A stretch of 64,000 bases of DNA, taken from positions 806,001 to 870,000 of the forward strand of contig NZ_CP122961.1 of NCBI RefSeq assembly GCF_029854215.1. The letters are read 5' to 3'. The notes below the pieces were generated by a model. That model worked only from the letters and a program-made list of their open reading frames with translations. It was not told the origin of the DNA and did not search any database. Position numbers and translations under genes: made by a program. Shown piece by piece: positions 25,765 to 34,612 of this stretch (the first letter of the stretch is position 1; each line of letters begins with the position of its first letter). Origin of the DNA: Halomonas alkaliantarctica. GTDB lineage: Bacteria > Pseudomonadota > Gammaproteobacteria > Pseudomonadales > Halomonadaceae.

Positions 25765-25980
25765 TTACTGAATCGCCCCGGTCAGCATACTCCCGTATGC
25801 ACCCAGGCGCCCATGTCGAGGTGCAGGCTGGTTCCAATCACGTTCTAGCCGAAGAAGGTCAGTGTTCTGGTGAGAAATTTGGCCTTTCCAAACTTCCAGC
25901 GATTTCGCTGAAGCTGCTTCGCTCTTCGTATGCTTCGCCCGCTGCTTAGGATCAATGCGAGCTTCTGAAACATGAAGCGA
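25765..25980 (-). pseudogene. Unidentified gene fragment, C-terminal
   Basis: The reverse strand is open for 71 codons and ends at TAA 25765-25767, five bases before the terminator. It reads protein-like (RIDPKQRAKHTKSEAASAKS, VWKGQISHQNTDLLRLERDW, PAPRHGRLGAYGSMLTGAIQ) but has no usable start; a TGA closes it upstream. It is most likely the 3' end of a deleted gene that kept its terminator. I cannot name the family. Confidence 0.4.
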
Positions 25981-26009
25981 TCAGGCTGGTCACTCCCGGC
26001 TGAATAAGG

Positions 26010-26666
26010 CTACGTCAAATAAAAGGCTTTCTCGGAGAACTCCCATAAGGAGCGCCATTTACTGTCTGCCAAGGAGTAGTCTGGCTTATCAAAGTCGTGT
26101 GCCGGTGGCACGGCAATAGTCTTGATTCCTGCCGCCTTGGCTGCCCTAACTCCTGATGAAGAGTCTTCAAAAGCAATGCAATGCTCCGGATGAACTCCTA
26201 GCTTTTGCAACGTAGAGAGATAGACAGAGGGGTCAGGCTTGCCGCGCTCCACATGTTCTGATGACGAAATTCCATGGAAATACTGGGCAATATCGAGCTT
26301 TTTCAGAACAGTATTGATCAATCGGTAGGGTGAGTTCGTCGATAAACCGATCCTGCAGTTTCTACTGTAAAAGTAGCTCACTATCTGCTGGGCACCTGGC
26401 ATGGGCTCGCCATGTTTTCTTATCAATTCGTCTACGCAGTCAATGACATCGTTTTCGACATCGTTGATGGATCTGTGCCTCCACGGAAAACGCCGATACC
26501 AGAATTCGGTAACCTCCCGGGTCGTCATTGCAGCGGTTTCTCTGCACAATGAGTCTGATAATTCAACGCCTACGGATGTAAACACCATTTTCTCTGCTTT
26601 CGCCCAGAAAGGCTCGGAATCGATCAAAAGACCGTCCATATCAAAAATCACAGCCGTTGAGGTCAT
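26010..26666 (-). CDS. hxpB: HAD-superfamily sugar phosphatase, HxpB (YniC)-like
   Basis: 218 residues, close to the length of E. coli HxpB. HAD motif I is FDMDGLLIDSE with nucleophile D9 and acid/base D11; motif II LSTNSP; motif III Lys in ERGKPDPSVYL; motif IV FEDSSSGVRAAKAAG. The helical cap with FWYRRFPW at residues ~55-62 matches the hexitol/2-deoxyglucose-6-phosphatase branch. It dephosphorylates hexose phosphates in the cytosol. A single-gene unit; upstream is a fragment of a DMT transporter and downstream a relic-filled spacer. The symbol is by family resemblance. Confidence 0.8.
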   Translation of the reverse strand: MTSTAVIFDMDGLLIDSEPFWAKAEKMVFTSVGVELSDSLCRETAAMTTREVTEFWYRRFPWRHRSINDVENDVIDCVDELIRKHGEPMPGAQQIVSYFYSRNCRIGLSTNSPYRLINTVLKKLDIAQYFHGISSSEHVERGKPDPSVYLSTLQKLGVHPEHCIAFEDSSSGVRAAKAAGIKTIAVPPAHDFDKPDYSLADSKWRSLWEFSEKAFYLT

Positions 26667-26756
26667 TTTATCCAGCTCCTATGATGGAAAGCGGGTCAAC
26701 CTGCGTGACCTCCTGTAATCCAAGAAACTACCGAGACGGGCACTGCACCTTCAATC

Positions 26757-26950
26757 ATGCCATATCCGAAAATAGTGAGGGGACGGACGGCCGCATTTGG
26801 AAGAGGACTTATGGCAACAGCGCCCTTTATCGTTCCGGTTGTGGATGGTATCGCAAAGCTACTAGGTGATAGCTTTTTACCGCTTCGGATCGCTTGGGCA
26901 AGATACGCCATAGCAATGCTAATCGCTATTAGCATTGCTCCCATTATATT
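26757..26950 (+). pseudogene. EamA/DMT transporter, N-terminal fragment
   Basis: From ATG 26757 the frame reads RGLMATAPFIVPVVDGIAKLLGDSFLPLRIAWARYAIAMLIAI. This is the first two helices of an EamA-type carrier, where VDGIAK and WARYxxA are typical. Homology stops near 26950 and the frame then runs antisense into the cupin gene's 3' end. The remaining eight helices are missing. A reverse-strand open frame (26696-26944) over the same bases is judged its shadow. Confidence 0.6.
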
Positions 26951-26977
26951 GCTGCATGCTTTTCATCTTCTACGAGC

Positions 26978-27487
26978 TTACCCCCATAGCCCTGCCAGTG
27001 AACCGCCTACCGGGGCGTTCTCTGGTAAAACCACCGCAGCCACCCGCGATTGCGCGGCCGCTAGCTGTGCGGGGTCGCCGCGCTCTATCTCTGGTTCTTG
27101 GCCAGGTGGGTAGGCGCCGACCATGCAGAAATCGTTGTCTGCTTGGACGCTGGCATGCCCAACCCCTGCGGGTAGCACCAGCACATCGCCTGCGTAAAGC
27201 ATCAGCTCCTGGCCGTTAGGGCCACCCAGCCGTGCCCTGGCTTGCCCGCGGAAGATGCCCAGTGCTTCATGGGCAGTGGAGTGAAAGTGGTCAAAGTCAT
27301 ATAGGTGGTAGCGCCATGCAGGGGGCCAGCCGTGGCGTTTGAACATGGCTTCAAATGCTTCGGCCCGTTTTTCTGCTTCGCTGATGTCGAGAACTTGGCG
27401 GTAAATCATCACCGGCAGTGGTGAGTTGGGAAAGCCGTTCGTTTCATCGCTGTCAAAATAGAGCGTTTCAGGCTGTGGGATCTGCAC
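26978..27487 (-). CDS. Cupin-domain protein, YjlB-like
   Basis: 169 residues from GTG 27487 (GGAG eight bases upstream). It is a single-domain cupin: WRYHLYDFDHFHSTAHEALGIFRGQARARLGG carries the first cupin motif (the His/Glu metal ligands) at ~60-85, and GDVLVLPAGVGHASV the second at ~100-115. The C-terminus (VVLPENAPVGGSLAGLWG) is similar to but a little altered from the usual PENDPVGG ending of YjlB-type proteins; the stop lies at the junction with the DMT fragment, so the last few residues may be replaced. Catalytic role unknown. Confidence 0.82.
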   Translation of the reverse strand: MQIPQPETLYFDSDETNGFPNSPLPVMIYRQVLDISEAEKRAEAFEAMFKRHGWPPAWRYHLYDFDHFHSTAHEALGIFRGQARARLGGPNGQELMLYAGDVLVLPAGVGHASVQADNDFCMVGAYPPGQEPEIERGDPAQLAAAQSRVAAVVLPENAPVGGSLAGLWG

Positions 27488-27909
27488 AATGATCTCCTAC
27501 GGCTGAGCTGAGCGGTGGATTTTGCGAACACTAGAGTGAGCCTAGCAGCGCTTTTTTCATATTTCAGCCTTTGCCCGGTTTTGCGTGCCGGATGGCTACA
27601 TTGCCGTATCACAGGGCTAGCATGCTGGGTATCCCGCGATACGGTGCCATTTGAGGCTGCCAACGTGAAGGTAATTAACCCTTGGAAAGCTCATCGTTCC
27701 CTAGGAGAATAACAGTGATATGGTCACGCTTTTTAGAAGTGCCGTGCTGATCGCAGGTCTGGGTAATTTTCAGCCGATATAAACGTTAAAGGCGCCTAAT
27801 TAAATAGCCCGAAGACGTTTTGAGTTATGTTTTTATCAAGCTGTTCACGTGAGCTATTGTCAAGCGAGTAACTTTTAAAAGTACGAACATAATAGAGATA
27901 GAAGGACGT
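27488..27909. other. Gene-free spacer upstream of the type III R-M operon
   Basis: 422 bases without a convincing gene. A ribosome-site-like AGGAG at 27703 precedes two overlapping mini-ORFs (GTG 27715, 11 codons; ATG 27720, 20 codons, MVTLFRSAVLIAGLGNFQPI), probably relics. GTGA-TATGG-TCAC (27715-27727) and TCACGTGA (27846-27853) are short palindromes. The R-M operon promoter must lie in the A+T-rich end; AAGGA just before ATG 27910 is the ribosome site. Confidence 0.45.
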
Positions 27910-29796
27910 ATGGAAAAAATAGCAGCAGCCGATTCGGAAGCCCAGTCAGCCGACCTGGTCGCTCAAAATATTGAGCAACTGAAAACATTATTTCCTGAAT
28001 TGGTCACCGAGGGTCCCGGTGGTGTATCCGTCAACGTCGACGTACTTAAGTCACTGGTGGGCGATGGCGCTATCACTGATGCCGATGAAAAATACGGGCT
28101 CAACTGGCATGGCAAGCGTAGTGCGCGTCAACTAGCCTTAACGCCTAGCCTGGGAACGCTGCGCCCCTTCAAGCAAAAAAGTCTCGATTGGGAAACTACC
28201 CGGAATTTGATGATCGAGGGTGACAATCTTGAAGTGCTCAAACAGCTGCAAAAGAGTTACGCCGGGAAAGTAAAGCTTATCTATATCGATCCTCCTTATA
28301 ACACGGGAAAGGACTTCGTTTATCCGGATAACTTCCAGGATAATATTAAAAACTATCTTAAAATGACTGGCCAGATAGACGGCGGGGAGAAGATCAGCAG
28401 CAATTTTGAAACTAGCGGTCGGTTTCATACAGATTGGCTAAATATGATCTATCCACGACTGAAGTTAGCCCGTAACTTACTTTGCGAAGATGGCGTGATT
28501 TTTATGTCCATTGATGATGGCGAGGTGGCCAATCTTCGTAAAGTGAGTGACGAAATATTCGGTGAGGAAAATTTCATTGCCAACGTTGTATGGCAAAAAA
28601 AATACACACGTTCCAACGATGCCAAGTGGTTTTCAGACAATCATGACCATATTCTGGTCTACGGTAAAAATAAAAGCCTAGTGAAGTTTAACGGGCAAGA
28701 GCGCAATGCGGATCAGATTCGCGCCTATAAAAATCCCGATGACCACTTTAAGGGGCCTTGGAAGGCCACGCCGCTCCACGCCAAAAGCGGCACTAATACC
28801 AAACCTTACACCTTTAATAATGGAGTCGTATGGGCGCCCCCTAAAGGCACCTATCGGCGGTTCAATGATGCATCAATGCGGCAAATGGATGAATCCAATG
28901 AGATCTGGTTTGGTGAGAAGGGTGACCAGACGCCTCAAAAAAAATCATTCTTAAGTGAAGTAAAGCAAGGGGTTACTCCCGTTACATTGTGGCCCTACCA
29001 AGAAGTTGGCCACAATCATGAGGCCAATAGTGATCTTAAAGCCTTGGGCCTTGGCGGTATTTTTGATAACCCCAAACCGGTCAGGCTCGTGCAGCGAATG
29101 ATTAATCTGGCAACAAGCCCTGATAAAGAGCACATCGTGCTAGATTTTTTCGCTGGCTCAGGCACAACGGCGCATGCCGTTCTCGACGCAAATGCTCAAG
29201 ACCAAGGGAATAGGCGTTTCATTTGTGTTCAGCTCCCCGAACCTTTAGGCAATATTAATCACGATGAAGCGCTAAAGCTGGAAAATATCGCTGAAATAAC
29301 CGCTGAGCGGATTCGTCGGTCGATTAGTCGGATCAGTGAAAATCAGCCGGAATATGCCGGCGATCTTGGTTTTCGTGTTCTCGGTTTGAGCACATCCAAC
29401 GTACGCGCTTGGAATCCCCAGCCTGCCAATCTAGAGCAATCTCTTCTAGAGAACGTCAACCATCTGGTCGATGAGCGTAGTGAAGAAGATATTCTTTGCG
29501 AACTGTTATTAAAATTAGGACACGATATTTGTGTACCTATCGAGTCTCGCACTATTGCTGGCCATCACGTTTATTCAATTAGAGGTGGCACATTAATAGC
29601 TTGCTTCGCACGTTCGATTCCAACGTCCGATGTAGAAGCGTTGGCTTCGGGAATCGTTCAGTGGTACCAAGAGCACGCATCAGCTGCAGAAGTTACCTGT
29701 GTGTTTCTTGATGAGGCTTTTGCCGATGATGTTGCCAAGTTGAATATGTCAGCCATTCTGCAGCAGTCTGGCATTAAAAATTTGCGCAGCTTATAG
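27910..29796 (+). CDS. mod: Type III restriction-modification methyltransferase subunit (Mod)
   Basis: 628 residues. Beta-class adenine-N6 methyltransferase order: catalytic DPPY at ~127-130 (LIYIDPPYNTGKDFVY), a long target-recognition region, then SAM-binding motif FFAGSGTTAHAV at ~411-422. The N-terminal region (MIEGDNLEVLKQLQKSYAGKVK) is typical of type III Mod. It recognises the asymmetric target and methylates one strand, and is also needed for cleavage by Res. The operon continues with an extra ORF eight bases later, then res. No long simple-sequence repeat suggests phase variation. The specificity cannot be read from sequence. Confidence 0.92.
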   Translation: MEKIAAADSEAQSADLVAQNIEQLKTLFPELVTEGPGGVSVNVDVLKSLVGDGAITDADEKYGLNWHGKRSARQLALTPSLGTLRPFKQKSLDWETTRNLMIEGDNLEVLKQLQKSYAGKVKLIYIDPPYNTGKDFVYPDNFQDNIKNYLKMTGQIDGGEKISSNFETSGRFHTDWLNMIYPRLKLARNLLCEDGVIFMSIDDGEVANLRKVSDEIFGEENFIANVVWQKKYTRSNDAKWFSDNHDHILVYGKNKSLVKFNGQERNADQIRAYKNPDDHFKGPWKATPLHAKSGTNTKPYTFNNGVVWAPPKGTYRRFNDASMRQMDESNEIWFGEKGDQTPQKKSFLSEVKQGVTPVTLWPYQEVGHNHEANSDLKALGLGGIFDNPKPVRLVQRMINLATSPDKEHIVLDFFAGSGTTAHAVLDANAQDQGNRRFICVQLPEPLGNINHDEALKLENIAEITAERIRRSISRISENQPEYAGDLGFRVLGLSTSNVRAWNPQPANLEQSLLENVNHLVDERSEEDILCELLLKLGHDICVPIESRTIAGHHVYSIRGGTLIACFARSIPTSDVEALASGIVQWYQEHASAAEVTCVFLDEAFADDVAKLNMSAILQQSGIKNLRSL

Positions 29797-29804
29797 GCGT
29801 TAAT

Positions 29805-30725
29805 ATGTTCATTACGCCTCTTCAGCAAGCATCATGCGCAGACAGGAGCTCTGTGAGCCGTGGACCTGATCCGAGTGATTGGATTGCACCCTCGCTACCC
29901 GCTGGTTGGCGCTTGTTGAGCTTTCACTTTTTCGTTGACTGGATGCAGTCGCCGCCACGCTTAGCCAATAGGGTGTGGATGACGCGTCAGGTGCGATTTG
30001 AGCACGAGAGCGAAATGGTTGAAGGGCCGAAAAGCGATCTCTTGAGGCTGTTTAATCAAAGTGAAGATTGGCGCTTTTTTGAGGATCTTGAAAGAGTTTG
30101 TTCGAACTATAGGCATGATTTATCAGCCATTTTACTTCCAGACATTCCCGTGTCTGTTATTACTGAGCAAACGCCCGTATGGGTAATAAGAAGAGCAGAA
30201 AATACCGGTTTAGGAATAGGGAAGTATTCAGTTAGCAATCTCAAAACGGCGATACAGAGGCATTCTGGCGGTCCTGTAAATGTGGGAAAGAAGGGCCTGA
30301 CATTTGGAACAAGCGCCGTTGAGTGCTTTCTTTCTGGCTCCGATGCAGCATTTCCCGGCGACGCTGATGGGGTCGTGGTGGATGATCAGAATCAGGTTCG
30401 ATTTATTATAGAGTTTAAGAAACATACGATTGGGGATGCATTAGATAACCATCTTATAAACCGGTATTACCCTAGCCGCGATGGTCGGAAATATAAGCGC
30501 CTTGAGGCGCTAAGGACACATTATGAATGTGTGAACCAATTCCCTACGCCGCTGGTTATGTTGTATTTTTCGACGAGAGAGCCAGTAATACGGCTGCAAG
30601 AAATAGGTCGGCTGAATGATGATTCCGTTGATATTCGCCATGACTCGGGAAATATAAATACTAATGGCATGCATCCCGACGCTATTTCCAAACAAGTCGT
30701 TCAATGGCTGGGCATACAGATATGA
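29805..30725 (+). CDS. PD-(D/E)XK-nuclease-like protein between Mod and Res
   Basis: 306 residues. It has no membrane segments. A candidate PD-(D/E)XK core lies at ~170-206: E173 in the helix SAVECFLSG, D186/D188 in FPGDADGVVV, and E203-x-K205 in RFIIEFKKHT, spaced as in restriction and repair nucleases. The 165-residue N-terminal part (WIAPSLPAGWRLLSFHFFVDW, SDLLRLFNQSEDWRFFEDLE) is not recognised. It starts eight bases after mod and overlaps the res start by four bases (ATGA), so it is translationally coupled to both. An accessory nuclease or a specificity/control factor are both possible. Res already carries its own nuclease domain. Confidence 0.7.
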   Translation: MFITPLQQASCADRSSVSRGPDPSDWIAPSLPAGWRLLSFHFFVDWMQSPPRLANRVWMTRQVRFEHESEMVEGPKSDLLRLFNQSEDWRFFEDLERVCSNYRHDLSAILLPDIPVSVITEQTPVWVIRRAENTGLGIGKYSVSNLKTAIQRHSGGPVNVGKKGLTFGTSAVECFLSGSDAAFPGDADGVVVDDQNQVRFIIEFKKHTIGDALDNHLINRYYPSRDGRKYKRLEALRTHYECVNQFPTPLVMLYFSTREPVIRLQEIGRLNDDSVDIRHDSGNINTNGMHPDAISKQVVQWLGIQI

Positions 30726-33715
30726 AACTGAATTTTGATCCGAATCTCGACTACCAGATGCAGGCCATTGAAGCCGTTTGTGATTTATTCCGTGGACAAG
30801 AAGTGTGCCGCACCGAATTCACGGTTTCGATGAAGCAGCCAGAACGCCAGTTGGCGCTGGGTATGGCAGAAACCGATTTAGGCCTTGGCAATCAACTAAC
30901 GTTACTGGACGACCAGCTGTTAGAAAATCTGCGCGAGGTGCAATTGCGCAACGGCCTCGCGCCTTCCAGCATGCTGACCTCGGGCGACTTTACCGTCGAG
31001 ATGGAGACGGGCACAGGTAAAACCTACGTCTACCTGCGCACAATTTTCGAGCTAAATAAGCGCTACGGCTTCACCAAATTTGTCATCGTGGTCCCTTCAA
31101 TCGCCATTAAAGAAGGTGTTTATAAATCGCTGGAGATCACTAAAGAGCACTTTAATGGGATTTATGCCGGTACGCCGGTGGATTTCTTCTTATATGACGC
31201 TAAAAAATTGGGCCAGGTGCGTAACTTCGCGACCAGCTCCACCATACAGATAATGGTGGCCACGGTGGGGGCCATCAATAAGAAGGACATCAACAACCTC
31301 TATAAGCAAAGCGAGAAAACGGGCGGCGAGAAGCCCATTGATCTCATAAAGGCTGCCCAGCCCATCGTCATTGTGGACGAGCCTCAGAGCGTGGATGGTG
31401 GCCTAAAAGGCGCTGGTAGAATGGCGTTGGATGCCATGAATCCACTCTGCACGCTGCGCTATTCGGCTACCCATGTAGACAAGCACCATATGGTGTATCG
31501 CCTTGATGCGCTTGATGCTTATGAGCGCAAGCTGGTTAAGCAAATCGAAGTGGCGGCCGCCACGGTTGAAGATGCTCATAACAGAGCCTTTGTGCGACTG
31601 GTATCGGTGAGTAATAAGCGCGGCAACATCACTGCCAAGGTCGAGCTAAGTGTAAAAACCGCTACGGGGGTTAAGCGCCAAGAGGTGACGGTGAGTGACG
31701 GAGACGAACTACAGCCTCTTGCGAAGCGTGATATCTATGCTGACTTTCGCGTGGGTGAGATCAATACATCCAAGGGGGCAGAGTTTTTGGAGCTGCGTTA
31801 CCCCGGCGGTGAAGAGTTCCTTCAATTGGGGCAGGCCCATGGTGACGTGGATCGGCTGGCCGTGCAGCGAGAGATGATACGTCGCACTATTCGCGAACAT
31901 CTTGATAAGGAAAAGGTGCTGCGGCCGCAGGGGATTAAAGTCTTGTCCCTTTTCTTCATCGATTCGGTAGAGCTTTACCGCCAATATGATGCCGAGGGCA
32001 ATCCTGTGAAAGGCGCCTATGCGCGTATTTTCGAGGAAGAGTATCGGCGAGCGGCTAAGCTACCCGCCTACCAAAGCCTCTTCAACGACGTGGACTGGGG
32101 GTACGCCGCTGAAGAAGCGCATGACGGTTACTTCTCCGTCGATAGAAAAGGGGGGTGGTTAGATACCGCGGAAAACAATGCCAGCGGCCGTGAGAATGCG
32201 GAGCGGGCATACAACCTAATTATGAAAGATAAAGAGAAGCTGCTTTCCTTCGCGACACCACTCAAGTTCATTTTCTCCCACTCAGCGCTTAAGGAAGGTT
32301 GGGACAGCCCCAACGTTTTCCAGATTTGTACCTTGCGGGAAATGGGCTCTGAGCGTGAGCGGCGTCAGTCTATTGGCAGGGGCTTAAGGCTGTGTGTGAA
32401 CCAGGAGGGTGAGCGTGTTCATGGCTTCGACATTAACCGCCTCACCGTCATCGCCACGGAGTCTTATGAACAGTTTGCTGAAAACCTGCAAAGTGAAATT
32501 GAGGCCGAAACGGGCATCCGCTTCGGTGTGCTGGAGCAACACCAGTTCGCCGGTATTACCGTTACGTCTGCCGATGAAACTCTCTCCGCATTAGGCTTAG
32601 AGCAGTCTAAAAAGCTGTGGGAGTACTTAATGACGGCGGGGTACATCGACGCCAACGGCGTTGTACAGGAGTCACTGAAGCAGGTTTTGAAAAATGGCAC
32701 TTTGGAATTGCCAGCAACGTTTAACACGGCGCATCGCGACCAGATTATCGAGGTGCTACGTAAGGTCTCTGGGCGGCTGGAAGTAAAAAATGCCGACGAG
32801 CGCAAGCCGGTGCCGCTGCGTAAAGACAAGGCGGGCAAAGCCGTTTATCTATCAGATGAGTTCAAGGCACTGTGGGACCGTATCAAGTACCAAACGACCT
32901 ATCGGGTGCAGTTCGACAATGCCCAATTGCTGGATGACTGCATCGATGCTTTAAAGGCCGCTCCGGCCATTTCGAAAGCACGGCTACAGTGGCGCAAGGT
33001 TGATATTGCGATTGGAAAAGGCGGCGTACAGGCGACGGAAAAGGACGGCGCCAGTACGGTTGTGCTTAATGAATCTGACATTGAGCTGCCGGACTTATTG
33101 ACCGAACTGCAGGACCGTACTCATCTAACGCGTCGGAGTATCGTCACTATTCTGACCAAAAGCGGTCGCCTGGATGATTTCAAGTGCAACCCCCAGCAAT
33201 TTATTGAACAGGCTGGCGAAATTATCAATCGCTGCAAGCGCTTAGCGTTAGTCGATGGCATTAAATACCACAAATTAGGCGAGGAACACTTCTACGCCCA
33301 AGAGCTGTTCGCTAAGGATGAGCTGACCGGCTATCTACGCAACATGCTACTGGATACTCAACGGTCTATTCATGAGCACGTCATATTTGATTCGAACACC
33401 GAAAGGGACTTCGCCGACTCATTAGAGAAAAATGACGGCGTGGAGCTTTATACTAAGTTACCCAGCTGGTTTAAAGTGCCCACTCCATTGGGGTCATACA
33501 ATCCTGATTGGGCGATTGTGTTCGACAAAGGAGGCGAGCAGCGGCTCTATTTTGTTGTGGAGACCAAGAACAGCCTTTTCGGTGATGACCGCCGAAGTAA
33601 CGAAAACGCCAAAATAAAGTGTGGTATGGCGCACTTTTCAGCGTTAGAGGAAAGTGAAAACCCTGCCCGTTATCTCGTGGCTACATCGTTAGAGGATGTG
33701 CTTAAAACGACGTAG
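30722..33715 (+). CDS. res: Type III restriction enzyme, helicase-nuclease subunit (Res)
   Basis: 997 residues from ATG 30722. An earlier in-frame start at 30704 is less likely because the four-base overlap with the previous gene marks 30722. SF2 helicase: Walker A METGTGKTYVYLR at ~94-106, DExx box VIVDEPQSVDGG at ~217-228, SATH motif (RYSATH), and motif VI region QSIGRGLRLCVN at ~545. The C-terminal endonuclease has PD...ExK: YNPDWAIVF near 927 and YFVVETKN near 945-950. It translocates from two head-to-head sites with Mod and cuts nearby DNA. The length is normal and the frame is intact, so the system looks functional. Confidence 0.92.
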   Translation: MKLNFDPNLDYQMQAIEAVCDLFRGQEVCRTEFTVSMKQPERQLALGMAETDLGLGNQLTLLDDQLLENLREVQLRNGLAPSSMLTSGDFTVEMETGTGKTYVYLRTIFELNKRYGFTKFVIVVPSIAIKEGVYKSLEITKEHFNGIYAGTPVDFFLYDAKKLGQVRNFATSSTIQIMVATVGAINKKDINNLYKQSEKTGGEKPIDLIKAAQPIVIVDEPQSVDGGLKGAGRMALDAMNPLCTLRYSATHVDKHHMVYRLDALDAYERKLVKQIEVAAATVEDAHNRAFVRLVSVSNKRGNITAKVELSVKTATGVKRQEVTVSDGDELQPLAKRDIYADFRVGEINTSKGAEFLELRYPGGEEFLQLGQAHGDVDRLAVQREMIRRTIREHLDKEKVLRPQGIKVLSLFFIDSVELYRQYDAEGNPVKGAYARIFEEEYRRAAKLPAYQSLFNDVDWGYAAEEAHDGYFSVDRKGGWLDTAENNASGRENAERAYNLIMKDKEKLLSFATPLKFIFSHSALKEGWDSPNVFQICTLREMGSERERRQSIGRGLRLCVNQEGERVHGFDINRLTVIATESYEQFAENLQSEIEAETGIRFGVLEQHQFAGITVTSADETLSALGLEQSKKLWEYLMTAGYIDANGVVQESLKQVLKNGTLELPATFNTAHRDQIIEVLRKVSGRLEVKNADERKPVPLRKDKAGKAVYLSDEFKALWDRIKYQTTYRVQFDNAQLLDDCIDALKAAPAISKARLQWRKVDIAIGKGGVQATEKDGASTVVLNESDIELPDLLTELQDRTHLTRRSIVTILTKSGRLDDFKCNPQQFIEQAGEIINRCKRLALVDGIKYHKLGEEHFYAQELFAKDELTGYLRNMLLDTQRSIHEHVIFDSNTERDFADSLEKNDGVELYTKLPSWFKVPTPLGSYNPDWAIVFDKGGEQRLYFVVETKNSLFGDDRRSNENAKIKCGMAHFSALEESENPARYLVATSLEDVLKTT

Positions 33716-33805
33716 TAGTAGCGATTTCATCGCGGTGAAGTCGTTAGCTTTTTGTGTTGTCGGTGCCGGTTTTGCTCCACAAGCGCTGGGTTGGATATTA
33801 ACCAT

Positions 33806-34612
33806 CTATGGTATTGAGCGAGCCCCATACCGTCCGAGCGGTATCATCATCGGTTTGCCGGTGACGGGGTCTTCGATGACACGGCTTTCCAGGCCAAACA
33901 CGTCGTGCACCATCTGCTCAGTCAGAATCTTCTCGGGTGGGCCTGCCGCGTAGACTTTCCCGTTGGCCATGGCCAACAGATTGTCGGCGTAGCGGGCGGC
34001 CAGATTGAGTTCATGGAGTACCATGACAATGGTGGTGCCACGCTGCTGGTTGAGGTCGGTTAAAAGGTCAAGCACGTCGACCTGGTGATTGATATCCAGA
34101 AAGGTGGTGGGCTCATCAAGCAGCAGCACGTCGGTTTGCTGGGCAAGTGCCATGGCGATCCACACCCGCTGGCGCTGCCCGCCGGAAAGTTCATCGACGT
34201 GGCGTTCGGCCAACTCACTCATATGGGTGGCGGCCAGGGCGCCGGTAACGGCGGTCTCATCGGCTGCGCTCCAACGCTTGAACAGCCCCTGGTGCGGGTG
34301 GCGACCACGGCTAACCAGCTCAAGTACGGTAATACCTTCCGGCGCGATGGGGGACTGCGGCAGGAAGCCTAACTGCTGCGCCAGGCGCCGAGTGGGTAGT
34401 TGATGAATGGCGTTGCCATCCAGTAATACGCTGCCTTGCTCGGGCGTTAATAGCCGCGAAAGCACGCGCAAAAGCGTCGATTTTCCGCAGGCGTTGGCGC
34501 CCACAATGGCGGTGGTGTGGCCAGCGGGCACCGTTAGGCTAACGTTATCGAGTATGCTGCGTTCCCCATAGCCTGCCACCAGGCCGTGGGCGAGAAGTGA
34601 GGAAGCGTTCAT
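33806..34612 (-). CDS. Iron-siderophore ABC transporter ATP-binding protein
   Basis: 268 residues. Walker A is GANACGKSTLLR at ~38-49, Q-loop LGFLPQSP, signature ELSGGQRQRVWIAMALAQ, Walker B VLLLDEPTTFLDI and H-loop VLHELNLAARYADN, all typical of FecE/FhuC/FepC ATPases. It energises uptake of ferric siderophore through the two permeases upstream on the same strand; its start overlaps the stop of the second permease by four bases. It is the last gene of the four-gene import operon, so Fur control from the shared region near 37.8 kb is likely. Confidence 0.9.
   Translation of the reverse strand: MNASSLLAHGLVAGYGERSILDNVSLTVPAGHTTAIVGANACGKSTLLRVLSRLLTPEQGSVLLDGNAIHQLPTRRLAQQLGFLPQSPIAPEGITVLELVSRGRHPHQGLFKRWSAADETAVTGALAATHMSELAERHVDELSGGQRQRVWIAMALAQQTDVLLLDEPTTFLDINHQVDVLDLLTDLNQQRGTTIVMVLHELNLAARYADNLLAMANGKVYAAGPPEKILTEQMVHDVFGLESRVIEDPVTGKPMMIPLGRYGARSIP

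Noticed and set aside
27861..27885. TAACTTTTAAAAGTAC as a possible fourth copy of the palindromic repeat
   Set aside because: The half-site spacing differs from the 7-3-7 geometry of copies A-C, and no AAAGAG follows at the right distance.
34486..34510. Unusual-looking Walker A (GANACGKST) in the siderophore ATPase
   Set aside because: It still fits GxxxxGK(S/T), and this variant is common in siderophore ATPases, so it is not a defect.
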